A DNA stretch of 64,000 nt from Amycolatopsis mediterranei (GTDB lineage: Bacteria; Actinomycetota; Actinomycetes; Mycobacteriales; Pseudonocardiaceae), in NCBI RefSeq assembly GCF_026017845.1, contig NZ_CP100416.1, positions 2,581,592 through 2,645,591 of the forward strand, read 5' to 3'. Shown piece after piece: positions 16,022 through 23,815 of this stretch; positions within the stretch are counted from its first letter, which is position 1, and every line of letters begins with the position of its first letter. The position numbers and the translations under genes are program-made. The notes under the pieces were generated by a model, which made no database searches, was not told the DNA's origin, and was given only the letters and a program-made list of their open reading frames with translations.

Positions 16022-17068
16022 ATGCCTGCAGCACCCGACAAGGACAAGGCGCTCGAGCTCGCGCTCGCGCAGATCGACAAGCAGTACGGCAAGGGCTCGG
16101 TCATGCGCCTCGGCGAAGAGGGCCGCGCCCCCATCGCCGTGATCCCCACCGGCGCGATCGCCCTCGACGTCGCGCTCGGCATCGGCGGCCTGCCCCGCGG
16201 CCGGGTCATCGAGGTCTACGGCCCGGAGTCCTCCGGTAAGACCACGGTCGCCCTGCACGCGGTGGCGAACGCCCAGCGCAACGGTGGCATCGCGGCCTTC
16301 ATCGACGCGGAGCACGCGCTGGACCCGGACTACGCCAAGAAGCTCGGCGTGGACACCGACGCCCTGCTCGTCTCCCAGCCCGACACCGGTGAGCAGGCCC
16401 TGGAGATCGCGGACATGCTGGTCCGCTCCGGCGCGCTCGACATCCTGGTCATCGACTCCGTGGCCGCGCTCGTGCCCCGCGCCGAGATCGAAGGCGAGAT
16501 GGGCGACTCGCACGTCGGTCTCCAGGCCCGGCTGATGAGCCAGGCGCTGCGCAAGATGACCGGTGCGATGAACAACTCCGGCACCACCGCGATCTTCATC
16601 AACCAGCTGCGCGAGAAGATCGGCGTCATGTTCGGCTCCCCGGAAACCACCACCGGTGGCAAGGCGCTGAAGTTCTACGCGTCGGTCCGGCTCGACGTCC
16701 GCCGCATCGAGACGCTCAAGGACGGCGGCGAGGCGGTCGGCAACCGCACCCGCGTCAAGGTCGTGAAGAACAAGATGGCCCCGCCCTTCAAGCAGGCCGA
16801 ATTCGACATCCTGTACGGCCACGGCATCTCCCGCGAGGGTTCGCTCATCGACATGGGGGTCGACCAGGCCATCCTGCGCAAGTCCGGCGCCTGGTACACC
16901 TACGAGGGCGACCAGCTCGGCCAGGGCAAGGAGAACGCCCGGAAGTTCCTGCGCGACAACCCGGACATCGCCAACGAGATCGAGAAGCGGATCAAGGAGA
17001 AGCTCGGTATCGGTGCGCAGCTCGACGCGGAAGCCGTCGAGGCCGTTCCGGCACCGGTCGACTTCTAG
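16022..17068 (+). CDS. recA: recombinase RecA
   Basis: 348 residues, no intein. It forms ATP-dependent filaments on single-stranded DNA, catalyses strand exchange and triggers LexA self-cleavage. Walker A GPESSGKT is at 67-74; the family segments [21 protein letters not shown] and [15 protein letters not shown] are intact. GAGGTGG lies eight bases before the ATG. Two DNA-damage control elements precede it. recX follows after 245 bases of repeats and hairpins. Confidence 0.99.
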   Translation: MPAAPDKDKALELALAQIDKQYGKGSVMRLGEEGRAPIAVIPTGAIALDVALGIGGLPRGRVIEVYGPESSGKTTVALHAVANAQRNGGIAAFIDAEHALDPDYAKKLGVDTDALLVSQPDTGEQALEIADMLVRSGALDILVIDSVAALVPRAEIEGEMGDSHVGLQARLMSQALRKMTGAMNNSGTTAIFINQLREKIGVMFGSPETTTGGKALKFYASVRLDVRRIETLKDGGEAVGNRTRVKVVKNKMAPPFKQAEFDILYGHGISREGSLIDMGVDQAILRKSGAWYTYEGDQLGQGKENARKFLRDNPDIANEIEKRIKEKLGIGAQLDAEAVEAVPAPVDF

Positions 17069-17133
17069 GCCGCGGGATTGGGCGAGGCCTGCTGCGGGAT
17101 TGGGTGAAGTGTGCTGCGGGATTGGGTGAAGTG
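17068..17133 (+). repeat. three 22-base tandem repeats after recA
   Basis: Units at 17068-17089 (degenerate), 17090-17111 and 17112-17133. The last two are identical (TGCTGCGGGATTGGGTGAAG plus TG). The array starts on the last base of the recA stop codon. Confidence 0.85.
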
Positions 17134-17175
17134 TGCTCGCGGAGTGCGCTCGCCCCTATCCCTCCGCCGTGTCTC

Positions 17176-17221
17176 CCGGGGGTCGAACCCCCGGACCCCC
17201 GCCAGGGGGCAAGCCCCCTGG
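17176..17221. terminator. two consecutive perfect hairpins between recA and recX
   Basis: CCGGGGGT-CGA-ACCCCCGG (17176-17194) and CCAGGGGGC-AA-GCCCCCTGG (17202-17221) are both perfect. They could terminate or attenuate recA transcription before recX, lowering RecX dose. The sequence also resembles a G/C-rich dispersed repeat common in actinobacterial intergenic DNA. Confidence 0.6.
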
Positions 17222-17313
17222 ACCCCCGCCGTGGTTGCGTTGGGTGGTAGCGCGCGGCCTTGGTGACATTCGGCCTTGGTGATGGTGAGCGGTAAGAACG
17301 AGGAGTGATTCAG

Positions 17314-17859
17314 GTGGCTAGGGCGCCGAAGGTGCCTCCGGCCGAGCTGCCTCCGGAGGAGCGGTACAAGAAGGCCAAGGAGATCTGCTTCGATCTGCTA
17401 GCCGTGCGTGCGCGCACTCAGGAGGAGCTCCGGCAGGCGTTGCGCCGCAAGGGGTTCGACGAGGAGACCAGCGAAACCCTGCTCGGCAAGCTCGACCGGG
17501 CGGGGCTGGTCAACGACGCGGAGTTCGCCGAGCTGTGGGTGAAGTCCCGCCACACCACCCAGGGCCTGTCCCGCACCGCGCTGATGGCCGAGCTGCGGCG
17601 TAAGGGCGTCGACGACGAGGTCGCCGCGCAGGCGGCCGGCGAGGTCGATCGCGAGTCCGAGGAACAGATGGCCAGGGAACTGGTCCGCAAGCGCCTCGGC
17701 TCGCTCGGCAACGTCGACGAACAGACCGCCCTGCGGCGGCTGCTCGGCTTCCTCGCGCGCAAGGGCTACCCGCAAGGCCTGGCCTACACCGTGATCAAGG
17801 AGGAACTCCGCGAGTACGGCGCGGAGTCCACCCTGCTCGACGACGCCGTCATCGACTGA
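17314..17859 (+). CDS. recX: regulatory protein RecX
   Basis: 181 residues of charged helical repeats. RecX binds RecA filaments and limits their activity. Family features seen are RTQEELRQALRRKGF near 33-47 and RLLGFLARKGYP near 142-153. The GTG at 17314 was chosen because AGGAG sits eight bases upstream; a GTG at 17305 overlaps that site. The stop overlaps the next ATG (TGATG). Confidence 0.93.
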   Translation: MARAPKVPPAELPPEERYKKAKEICFDLLAVRARTQEELRQALRRKGFDEETSETLLGKLDRAGLVNDAEFAELWVKSRHTTQGLSRTALMAELRRKGVDDEVAAQAAGEVDRESEEQMARELVRKRLGSLGNVDEQTALRRLLGFLARKGYPQGLAYTVIKEELREYGAESTLLDDAVID

Positions 17860-18074
17860 TGGCGGACAGCTGGACCGTCGAGCACTTCTCGCGGAGCAAC
17901 CCGGCTGGCCCGGGCCAGGGCGACGTGGCAGCTCTGCTGCGCCGGGTCGCCGACACCCTCGACGAACTCGGCGACGTCCAGGTGCAGGACGTCGTCTTCG
18001 GCAGCGAAGTCACCGGGGGCGAAGACGACCTGCACATGACGGTGTACTTCCACCGGGAGCCACGCCGCCGGTGA
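17859..18074 (+). CDS. small conserved protein coupled to recX
   Basis: 71 residues. The start overlaps the recX stop by one base, so translation is probably coupled. The sequence has a helical stretch (LLRRVADTLDELGDVQVQD) followed by strands ending HMTVYFHRE. I recall similar small proteins near recX in Pseudonocardiaceae but know no function. It is acidic and soluble, with no motif. Confidence 0.65.
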   Translation: MADSWTVEHFSRSNPAGPGQGDVAALLRRVADTLDELGDVQVQDVVFGSEVTGGEDDLHMTVYFHREPRRR

Positions 18075-18101
18075 CGGCGGTGCCGTGGCCGGGGCCGGAG
18101 G

Positions 18102-19364
18102 TCACGGGGCGGCGACCGGCACCGTCTCCTGCCGGACCGGGCGGCGCCGGTCCGAGCGCTGCTTGCGGACCGCCAGCAGCAGCACGGCGAGCAGCGCCGT
18201 CGCGACGCACGTCACGACGGCCGTCAGCACCAGGAACTCGTTCAGCTGCCCGGCCGCCAGGTAGGCGCCCAGCACCACCGCGACCAGGGCGCACCCCGCC
18301 CGGTCCACAATGGACTCCATGGACAGCAGGGTCGCGCGGTACCGGGAATCCGGGATGGAGTCGTTGAGCAGCTGCTTCTGGATCGGGAACGCGATCCCCG
18401 CCGCCACCGCGAAGACGCACAACAACACCACCGCCGGGAAGGAGCCGACGAACACGATCACTCTGAGGCACAACGCCAGCACGATCGTCAGCGTGAACAC
18501 CGAACCCACCGGGCCGATCGCCCGGCGGAGCCGGTGGGGGCGGGCCGCGCCCAGGGCCTCGAAGACCGTCATCGCGGCCAGGACCGCGCCGAACCAGTTC
18601 ACCGAGAGCGCCTTCGACTCCAGGATCGGCTGGAACAGGTTCACCTGGCAGATCCGCACCAGCGTCAACATCGCGACACCCTGCACCATGAGCAACACCA
18701 GCCACCGGGACGAGCGCAGCGTCGACAGCGCGCCGCCGGCTCCCGCGAGCAGCGACGCCGTCTTGCCGGTCACGCGGCGGCCGCCGGGGATCGACGGGAG
18801 CCGGCACGCGAAGACCAGCGCGATGCCCGCGTTGATCGCGGTCAGCCAGTACGGAGAGGGGAAGCTCCAGGCCATCAGCAGCCCGATCACCGGCCAGAAC
18901 ACGATCTTGCCGACCAGGCTGTACGCGCGGCCGACACCCTCCACACGGAGGTAGTGCTCCCCGGCGCCGGAAGCGTGCAGGTACTCATACAAGTACGCGC
19001 TCTGCGCGCCGGACACCAGCGAGCGGGCCAGGGCGATCAGGACGAAGTGCACGAGGAAACCCGCGTACGAGCCCACGAACACCGGGACCAGGTTCGCGGC
19101 CACCAGCACGCCGGCGCCCGCCGCCAGCGAGGTGCGGTAGTCGAAGCGGTCGGCGATCAGCCCCGTCGGGATCTCGAGCAGGCAGAACACGAGGTAATAG
19201 CTGCTCTGGATGCCGAAGATCTCGCCGTCGGAGAGCCCGGCGAGCTTCTGGTACGAGTAGAAGATCGGCACCCACAGCAGCAGGCCGAAGAAGAACTGAA
19301 ACCCGTAGGTCAGCCGGACGGCGCGCTGAACGGCGGGTTTCGCGGGCAGGCGAAGGCCCAGCAT
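18102..19364 (-). CDS. MFS transporter
   Basis: 420 residues with about 12 membrane helices. The N-terminal half has FGIQSSYYLVFCLLEIPTG and ADRFDYRTSL, the MFS loop 2-3 motif in variant form. The cargo is unknown; drug or metabolite export is a guess. It lies 21 bases after a short reading frame (19386-19454) and downstream of the small gene at 19426-19683, probably in one transcript. It is convergent with the recX operon. Confidence 0.8.
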   Translation of the reverse strand: MLGLRLPAKPAVQRAVRLTYGFQFFFGLLLWVPIFYSYQKLAGLSDGEIFGIQSSYYLVFCLLEIPTGLIADRFDYRTSLAAGAGVLVAANLVPVFVGSYAGFLVHFVLIALARSLVSGAQSAYLYEYLHASGAGEHYLRVEGVGRAYSLVGKIVFWPVIGLLMAWSFPSPYWLTAINAGIALVFACRLPSIPGGRRVTGKTASLLAGAGGALSTLRSSRWLVLLMVQGVAMLTLVRICQVNLFQPILESKALSVNWFGAVLAAMTVFEALGAARPHRLRRAIGPVGSVFTLTIVLALCLRVIVFVGSFPAVVLLCVFAVAAGIAFPIQKQLLNDSIPDSRYRATLLSMESIVDRAGCALVAVVLGAYLAAGQLNEFLVLTAVVTCVATALLAVLLLAVRKQRSDRRRPVRQETVPVAAP

Positions 19365-19385
19365 GATCGTGGCTCCCGGGAAAGG

Positions 19386-19454
19386 TCAGGCCGAACAGGG
19401 GCGCAGCTGCACGAGGGGGAGGTGCTCACCGTCGGCGAGCCACTCGACGTTCAC
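19386..19454 (-). CDS. 22-codon coding-like frame, separate peptide or shifted tail of the upstream gene
   Basis: From GTG at 19454 to TGA at 19386-19388 the minus strand encodes a 22-residue peptide starting MNVEWLADGEHLPLVQLR. Nearly every codon ends in G or C, whereas the frame of the overlapping 85-residue ORF loses that pattern at the same place. Either this is a small coupled cistron or a one-base frameshift has cut the true C-terminus off the upstream gene. Confidence 0.4.
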   Translation of the reverse strand: MNVEWLADGEHLPLVQLRPCSA

Positions 19455-19683
19455 CGGTGAGTCCGAAGGTGCAGTCGGACGAGAAGTGGCTCTGCAGCAG
19501 GCGGCCGGCGACGACGAGCCGCTGCAGCCGGGCGTGCGCGCAGCGTTCGATCTCGGCGCGCACGCGTTCTTCTCCGACGCCGAGGATCTCTTCGCCGAGA
19601 TAGATCGCGTGAAAGGGATGCCGCGCGTGGTTCAGAAAATGGATCTTCGCCTGCTCGCGGTCGACCAAGCTGGTCAGGGACAC
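19426..19683 (-). CDS. small protein of unknown function, possibly frameshifted at its end
   Basis: 85 residues from a GTG with GAGGAG five bases upstream. The body (EQAKIHFLNHARHPFHAIY...RVRAEIERCAHARLQRLVV) is helical and basic with good codon bias. After about residue 73 the frame turns to A/T-ending codons and Arg-rich sequence, while the neighbouring frame becomes coding-like. The natural product may be about 100 residues. It is followed by the MFS gene. I do not recognise the family. Confidence 0.5.
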   Translation of the reverse strand: MSLTSLVDREQAKIHFLNHARHPFHAIYLGEEILGVGEERVRAEIERCAHARLQRLVVAGRLLQSHFSSDCTFGLTGERRVARRR

Positions 19684-19805
19684 GGTTTCTCCTCGCTGGA
19701 ATAGCGAAGGGAAACGATAACAGGCGGGTAAATAACCCACCCGGGGGATGGATGCGCCATTCAGCGGGACGGCGCCGGTTTCCCTGATCGGTGCCATACC
19801 CGCTC

Positions 19806-19860
19806 GGAACACCGTTCCAGCCGGCTGGAACGGTGCTCCCGGAATGCGGATGCGCATTCC
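19806..19860. promoter_or_regulatory. two adjacent large palindromes between eda and the small gene
   Basis: 19810-19835 is a perfect 26-base palindrome, CACCGTTCCAGCC and its mirror. Allowing one mismatch it extends to 34 bases (19806-19839). Immediately next, 19841-19860 is GGAATGC-N6-GCATTCC. On the minus strand they follow the eda stop and precede the promoter region of the small gene/MFS transcript. They may be terminator stems for eda or operators. Confidence 0.6.
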
Positions 19861-19897
19861 GCCGTTCGAGTGCGGCAATACCGCGAAGTGATTTCCG

Positions 19898-20503
19898 TTA
19901 CAGCGCGGCAGCTTCCGCGGCCAGTTTCTCGATGGTGGCGGGATCGAGCGAGGCCGTCAGCCACGAGCCGCCGATGCAGCCGACGTTCGGCAGTGCCAGA
20001 TACGACGGCGCCGAGGCCACGGTGATCCCGCCGGTCGGGCAGAACTTGAGCGACGGCAGCGGACCCGCCATCGACTTCAGGTACGCGACGCCGCCGGAGG
20101 CCTCCGCCGGGAAGAACTTCAGCGCCGACAGCCCGCGTTCGGCCAGCCGCATCGCCTCGGACACCGTGCTCGCGCCGGGCAGGAACGGCAGCCCGGACTC
20201 GAAGCACGCGTCGACGACGGCGTCCGTGCAGCCCGGCGTCACGAGGAACTTCGCGCCCGCGTCGGCCGCCTGCTTCGCCTGGTCGGGCGAGACGACGGTG
20301 CCCGCGCCGATGACGATGTCCGGTACCTCGGCGGCGACGCGCTCGATCGCCGACAACGCCGCCGGGGTGCGCAGGGTCAGCTCGATGACCCCGATCCCGC
20401 CGGCGAGCAGGGCCCGGGCCGTGGGGACCGCGTCGTCGGCGTCGTCGATCACCACGACGGGCATCACGGGGGACAGCTCGAGCAGGTCCTGACCGGTGGT
20501 CAC
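19898..20503 (-). CDS. eda: 2-keto-3-deoxy-6-phosphogluconate aldolase
   Basis: 201 residues. It splits KDPG into pyruvate and glyceraldehyde 3-phosphate, the second Entner-Doudoroff step. The family landmarks are all present: [41 protein letters not shown] with the Schiff-base Lys, and CPTGGI. The GTG start overlaps the edd stop (GTGA), so the two are coupled. Confidence 0.95.
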   Translation of the reverse strand: MTTGQDLLELSPVMPVVVIDDADDAVPTARALLAGGIGVIELTLRTPAALSAIERVAAEVPDIVIGAGTVVSPDQAKQAADAGAKFLVTPGCTDAVVDACFESGLPFLPGASTVSEAMRLAERGLSALKFFPAEASGGVAYLKSMAGPLPSLKFCPTGGITVASAPSYLALPNVGCIGGSWLTASLDPATIEKLAAEAAAL

Positions 20504-22389
20504 TGACCGACCTCCTGGGTTGTGAGAGCGGGCATTCCGAAGTGCTCCGGCACGAGGCCGCCGAACACGGATGCGCCCTGGTCGGCGGGGCCGACGGCAC
20601 GGCGCAACGCGGCGAACAGCTCCCGGCCGGTGCCGGTCCAGGATGCTTCGGACGGCGGGGAGTCCACAAGCGCACGCCGGGCGAGTTCTTCGTCACCGAC
20701 CAGCACGTCGAGCGAGCCCGAGGACGCGTCGAGCCGGATGACGTCGCCGTCCGCGATGCGCGCGATCGGGCCGCCCGCCGCGGCTTCCGGCGTCACCTGG
20801 ATGGCGGCCGGGATCTTGCCCGACGCGCCCGACATCCGGCCGTCGGTGAGCAGCGCCACCGCGTGCCCGCGGTCCATCAGCACGCCCAGCGCCGGGGTCA
20901 GGCCGTGCAGTTCCGGCATGCCATTCGCCCGCGGGCCCTGCTGCCGGATCACCACGACGACGTCGCGATTCAGCTCGCCGGCCTCGAACGCGGCCGTGAA
21001 GCCCTCCTGCGTGGTGAACACCCGCGCCGGCGCCTGGACGACGCGGTGCTCGGGCGCCACCGCGGACACCTTGGTCACCGCGCGGCCGAGGTTGCCTTCG
21101 ACCATCCGCAGCCCGCCGTCCGCGGCGAACGGGCGCCACGCCGGGCGCAGCACCTCCTCGTCGAGGCTGCGCGTGGGCACGTCCCGCCAGACCAGCTCGC
21201 CGTCGGAGAGGATCGGCTCGGCGCGGTAGCGGTGCAGCCCGAACCCGGCCACCGTGTGCACGTCCTCGTGCAGCAGCCCGGCGTCGAGCAGCGTGCCGAC
21301 CAGGAACTGGATGCCGCCGGCGGCGTGGAAGTGGTTGATGTCGGCGCTGCCGTTCGGGTAGACCCGCGCCAGCAGCGGCACGACCGCCGAGAGGTCGGAG
21401 AAGTCGTCCCAGGTCAGCTGGATGCCCGCGGCCGCGGCGATCGCGACCAGGTGCATCGTGTGGTTGGTCGACCCGCCCGTGGCAAGCAGCGCGATGACGC
21501 CGTTGACGAACGCCTTCTCGTCGAGGATCCGCGCGACCGGTGTGTACTCCTCGCCGCGCGAAATGGCGACGACCCGCCGCCCGGCCTCTTCGGTCAGCGC
21601 GCGACGCAGGGCAGAACCCGGCTGGACGAAGCTGGCACCCGGCAGGTGCAGGCCCATCACCTCGACGACCATCTGGTTGGAGTTGGCCGTGCCGTAGAAC
21701 GTGCAGGTGCCGGCCGAGTGGTACGACGCGGCTTCGGCGTCGAGGAGGTCTTCGCGGGTCGCGAGGCCTTCGGCGTAGAGCTGCCGGATGCGCGCCTTCT
21801 CCTTGTTGGGCAGTCCGGAGTTCATCGGGCCGGCGGGAATCAGGATGGCCGGGAGGTGGCCGAACGAAAGGGCGCCGATCAGCAGCCCGGGCACGATCTT
21901 GTCGCACACCCCCAGCAGCAGCGAGGCGTCGAACATGTCGTGCGAGAGCGCGATCGCCGTCGACATCGCGATGACCTCGCGGCTGAACAGCGACAGCTCC
22001 ATGCCCGCGCGGCCCTGCGTGATGCCGTCGCACATGGCCGGGACGCCGCCGGCGAACTGGGCGACACCCCCGGCGGAGCGCACCGACTTCTTCAGCCACG
22101 CCGGGTACTCCTGCAACGGCTGGTGCGCCGAAAGCATGTCGTTGTAGGAGGACACGATCGCGACGCCGGGGGCACGCGCGGCCCGCAGCGCTTCTTTGTC
22201 GACGCCGTCCATCGCGGCGAAGCCGTGGGCGAGGTTGCTGCACGCGAGGCCGCGGCGGACCGGGCCTTCGGCGTACGCGGCGGCGGTGCGGTCGAGGTAG
22301 GCCGAGCGGGTCGCGGCACTGCGCGCGGCGATGCGGGCGGTGACTTCGGCGACGACCGGGTGCAACGAGGGGGTGGGGACAGGGCTCAT
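20500..22389 (-). CDS. edd: phosphogluconate dehydratase
   Basis: 629 residues. It dehydrates 6-phosphogluconate to KDPG and is an iron-sulfur enzyme of the IlvD/Edd family. Typical segments are [52 protein letters not shown] and GGSTNHTMH. The order edd-eda with overlapping codons makes a complete Entner-Doudoroff module. The ATG at 22389 follows a leader of about 75 bases from the predicted promoter. Confidence 0.95.
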   Translation of the reverse strand: MSPVPTPSLHPVVAEVTARIAARSAATRSAYLDRTAAAYAEGPVRRGLACSNLAHGFAAMDGVDKEALRAARAPGVAIVSSYNDMLSAHQPLQEYPAWLKKSVRSAGGVAQFAGGVPAMCDGITQGRAGMELSLFSREVIAMSTAIALSHDMFDASLLLGVCDKIVPGLLIGALSFGHLPAILIPAGPMNSGLPNKEKARIRQLYAEGLATREDLLDAEAASYHSAGTCTFYGTANSNQMVVEVMGLHLPGASFVQPGSALRRALTEEAGRRVVAISRGEEYTPVARILDEKAFVNGVIALLATGGSTNHTMHLVAIAAAAGIQLTWDDFSDLSAVVPLLARVYPNGSADINHFHAAGGIQFLVGTLLDAGLLHEDVHTVAGFGLHRYRAEPILSDGELVWRDVPTRSLDEEVLRPAWRPFAADGGLRMVEGNLGRAVTKVSAVAPEHRVVQAPARVFTTQEGFTAAFEAGELNRDVVVVIRQQGPRANGMPELHGLTPALGVLMDRGHAVALLTDGRMSGASGKIPAAIQVTPEAAAGGPIARIADGDVIRLDASSGSLDVLVGDEELARRALVDSPPSEASWTGTGRELFAALRRAVGPADQGASVFGGLVPEHFGMPALTTQEVGQ

Positions 22390-22464
22390 GTCCGGCTCCG
22401 GATCACTGGTTCGAGGTGGTCCGCGGGACGGCAGCACTGGCGCCTCTGGGTCGTGACCCTGGCC

Positions 22465-22501
22465 ACACTACCTGCCGCGAACTGCGAATCAAAATCGATT
22501 C
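22465..22501 (-). promoter_or_regulatory. predicted edd-eda promoter with an inverted repeat
   Basis: On the minus strand TTGATT (22487-22492) and TAGTGT (22465-22470) are 16 bases apart, a good -35/-10 pair. GAATC-N6-GATTC at 22486-22501 overlaps the -35 and is a candidate operator. Confidence 0.5.
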
Positions 22502-22642
22502 AGAAGATCGTCCCCCGTGAGCCCCGCCACACTTCTCCCTGCGTAATGTGCTACTTGTCACACTGCACCACGCGCGGCAGAGTCGGTACTGGCGAGTTGA
22601 TCGCCATCCGGCCCCGCCGGCCCCACCGACCCGGGAGGCATG

Positions 22643-22930
22643 ATGTCCACCTCCGAAATCGCCGAGCTGCGGCGAACCATCGGCCAGCTCCGGCAGTGCG
22701 TCGGCGCACTGCGCTCTCGCTACGGCGACGCTTCGGCCGTGCGCCGGCTCGCCAACGACGTCGAGCGCCTCGACATCGACACCGCGGACCTCGACGGCGT
22801 GCCCCTTGCGGTGCCCGCCCAGGCGAAGGCCGCGGAGCGCGTTCCCGTCCCCGACACCCCCTACGATCCGGCGCTCTGGCACGGCGCCGATGACGAAGGC
22901 GTCGGCGGCTACAAGCGCGACCAGCGGTGA
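22643..22930 (+). CDS. small conserved protein of the Sdh1 operon (Rv0250c-like)
   Basis: 95 residues. An N-terminal helical part (IAELRRTIGQLRQCVGALRSRYGD) precedes the C-terminal signature ALWHGADDEGVGGYKRDQ. I recall the same pattern, ending in DDEGVGG, in mycobacterial Rv0250c, which is also first in the Sdh1 operon. It overlaps the sdhC start (GTGA). Two ATGs are possible (22640 or 22643); GGGAGG at 22633-22638 favours the second. Assembly factor or subunit is a guess. Confidence 0.75.
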   Translation: MSTSEIAELRRTIGQLRQCVGALRSRYGDASAVRRLANDVERLDIDTADLDGVPLAVPAQAKAAERVPVPDTPYDPALWHGADDEGVGGYKRDQR

Positions 22931-23751
22931 GCGCTCCCGCTGACAACGGCGTCGGCACCGGCGTCCGGGCCCCGAAGCGGGCCAGGATCGCCGAGCGCAC
23001 CCTCCGCACGGACCGGTGGTGGCTCCAGCCGCTGCTGACCGTGCTCGGACTGTCGGCGTTCATCATCTACGCGACGGTCCGGTCGTTCGTGCGCACCGCG
23101 TACTGGGTGCCCGACTACCACTACCTGACGCCGTTCTACTCGCCCTGCCTGTCCACCTCCTGCGTCGAAGGCTCGAGCCACTTCGGCCACTGGTTCGGCG
23201 ACCTGCCCGGGTTCATCCCGCTCGGCTTCGTGGTGCTGCCGTTCCTGCTCGGGTTCCGCCTGACCTGCTACTACTACCGCAAGGCGTACTACCGGTCGGT
23301 CTGGTTCTCCCCGCCCGCCTGCGCCGTCGCGGAACCGCACGCCAAGTACACCGGCGAGACGCGGCTGCCGCTGATCATCCAGAACGTCCACCGCTACTTC
23401 TTCTACGTGGCGCTGATCGTCTCGCTGGTCAACACCTACGACGCGATCACGGCGTTCCACGGGAAGACCGGCGGGTTCGGCTTCGGGCTTGGCAACGTCA
23501 TCCTGCTCGCCAACGTGATCCTGCTCTGGGCCTACACGCTGTCCTGCCACTCGTGCCGGCACGTGACCGGCGGCCGGCTGAAGCACTTCTCCAAGCACCC
23601 GGTGCGCTACTGGATCTGGACGCAGGTCACGAAGCTCAACACCCGCCACATGACGCTGGCCTGGACGACGCTCGGCACGTTGGTGCTGACCGACTTCTAC
23701 GTCATGCTCGTGGCCAGTGGCGCGATCGCGGACCTGAGGTTCGTGAACTGA
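22927..23751 (+). CDS. sdhC: Sdh1-type succinate dehydrogenase membrane subunit
   Basis: 274 residues with about five membrane helices (33-52, 94-113, 155-172, 189-206, 243-265). It anchors SdhAB and passes electrons to the quinone pool. This Sdh1 anchor (Rv0249c-like) differs from classical SdhC/SdhD. Unusual Cys/His residues lie at C74, C79, C114, C132 and in CHSCRH (207-212). As I recall, mycobacterial Sdh1 was described with a membrane-embedded Rieske-type iron-sulfur cluster, so these are candidate ligands. GTG start overlaps the upstream stop. Confidence 0.85.
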   Translation: MSAPADNGVGTGVRAPKRARIAERTLRTDRWWLQPLLTVLGLSAFIIYATVRSFVRTAYWVPDYHYLTPFYSPCLSTSCVEGSSHFGHWFGDLPGFIPLGFVVLPFLLGFRLTCYYYRKAYYRSVWFSPPACAVAEPHAKYTGETRLPLIIQNVHRYFFYVALIVSLVNTYDAITAFHGKTGGFGFGLGNVILLANVILLWAYTLSCHSCRHVTGGRLKHFSKHPVRYWIWTQVTKLNTRHMTLAWTTLGTLVLTDFYVMLVASGAIADLRFVN

Positions 23752-23815
23752 CTCTTCCCGCTCCCGACAGTGCTCCCGACAACTGACGTCCCCAGCTCCG
23801 AGGTGGAATCCTTTT

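Noticed and set aside
13518..16034. Minus-strand open frame of more than 800 codons opposite the Hsp70 gene
   Set aside because: It is the mirror of a strongly coding, well-recognised gene on the plus strand. Long antisense frames are normal at this G+C content. Only its last 89 codons, beyond the Hsp70 gene, were kept as uncertain.
17068..17133. Possible CRISPR array after recA
   Set aside because: The repeats are directly tandem with no spacers, and no cas genes are present.
17176..17194. tRNA-like T-arm (GGGGGTCGAACCCCC)
   Set aside because: No acceptor, D or anticodon arms fit around it. It is one of two G/C hairpins.
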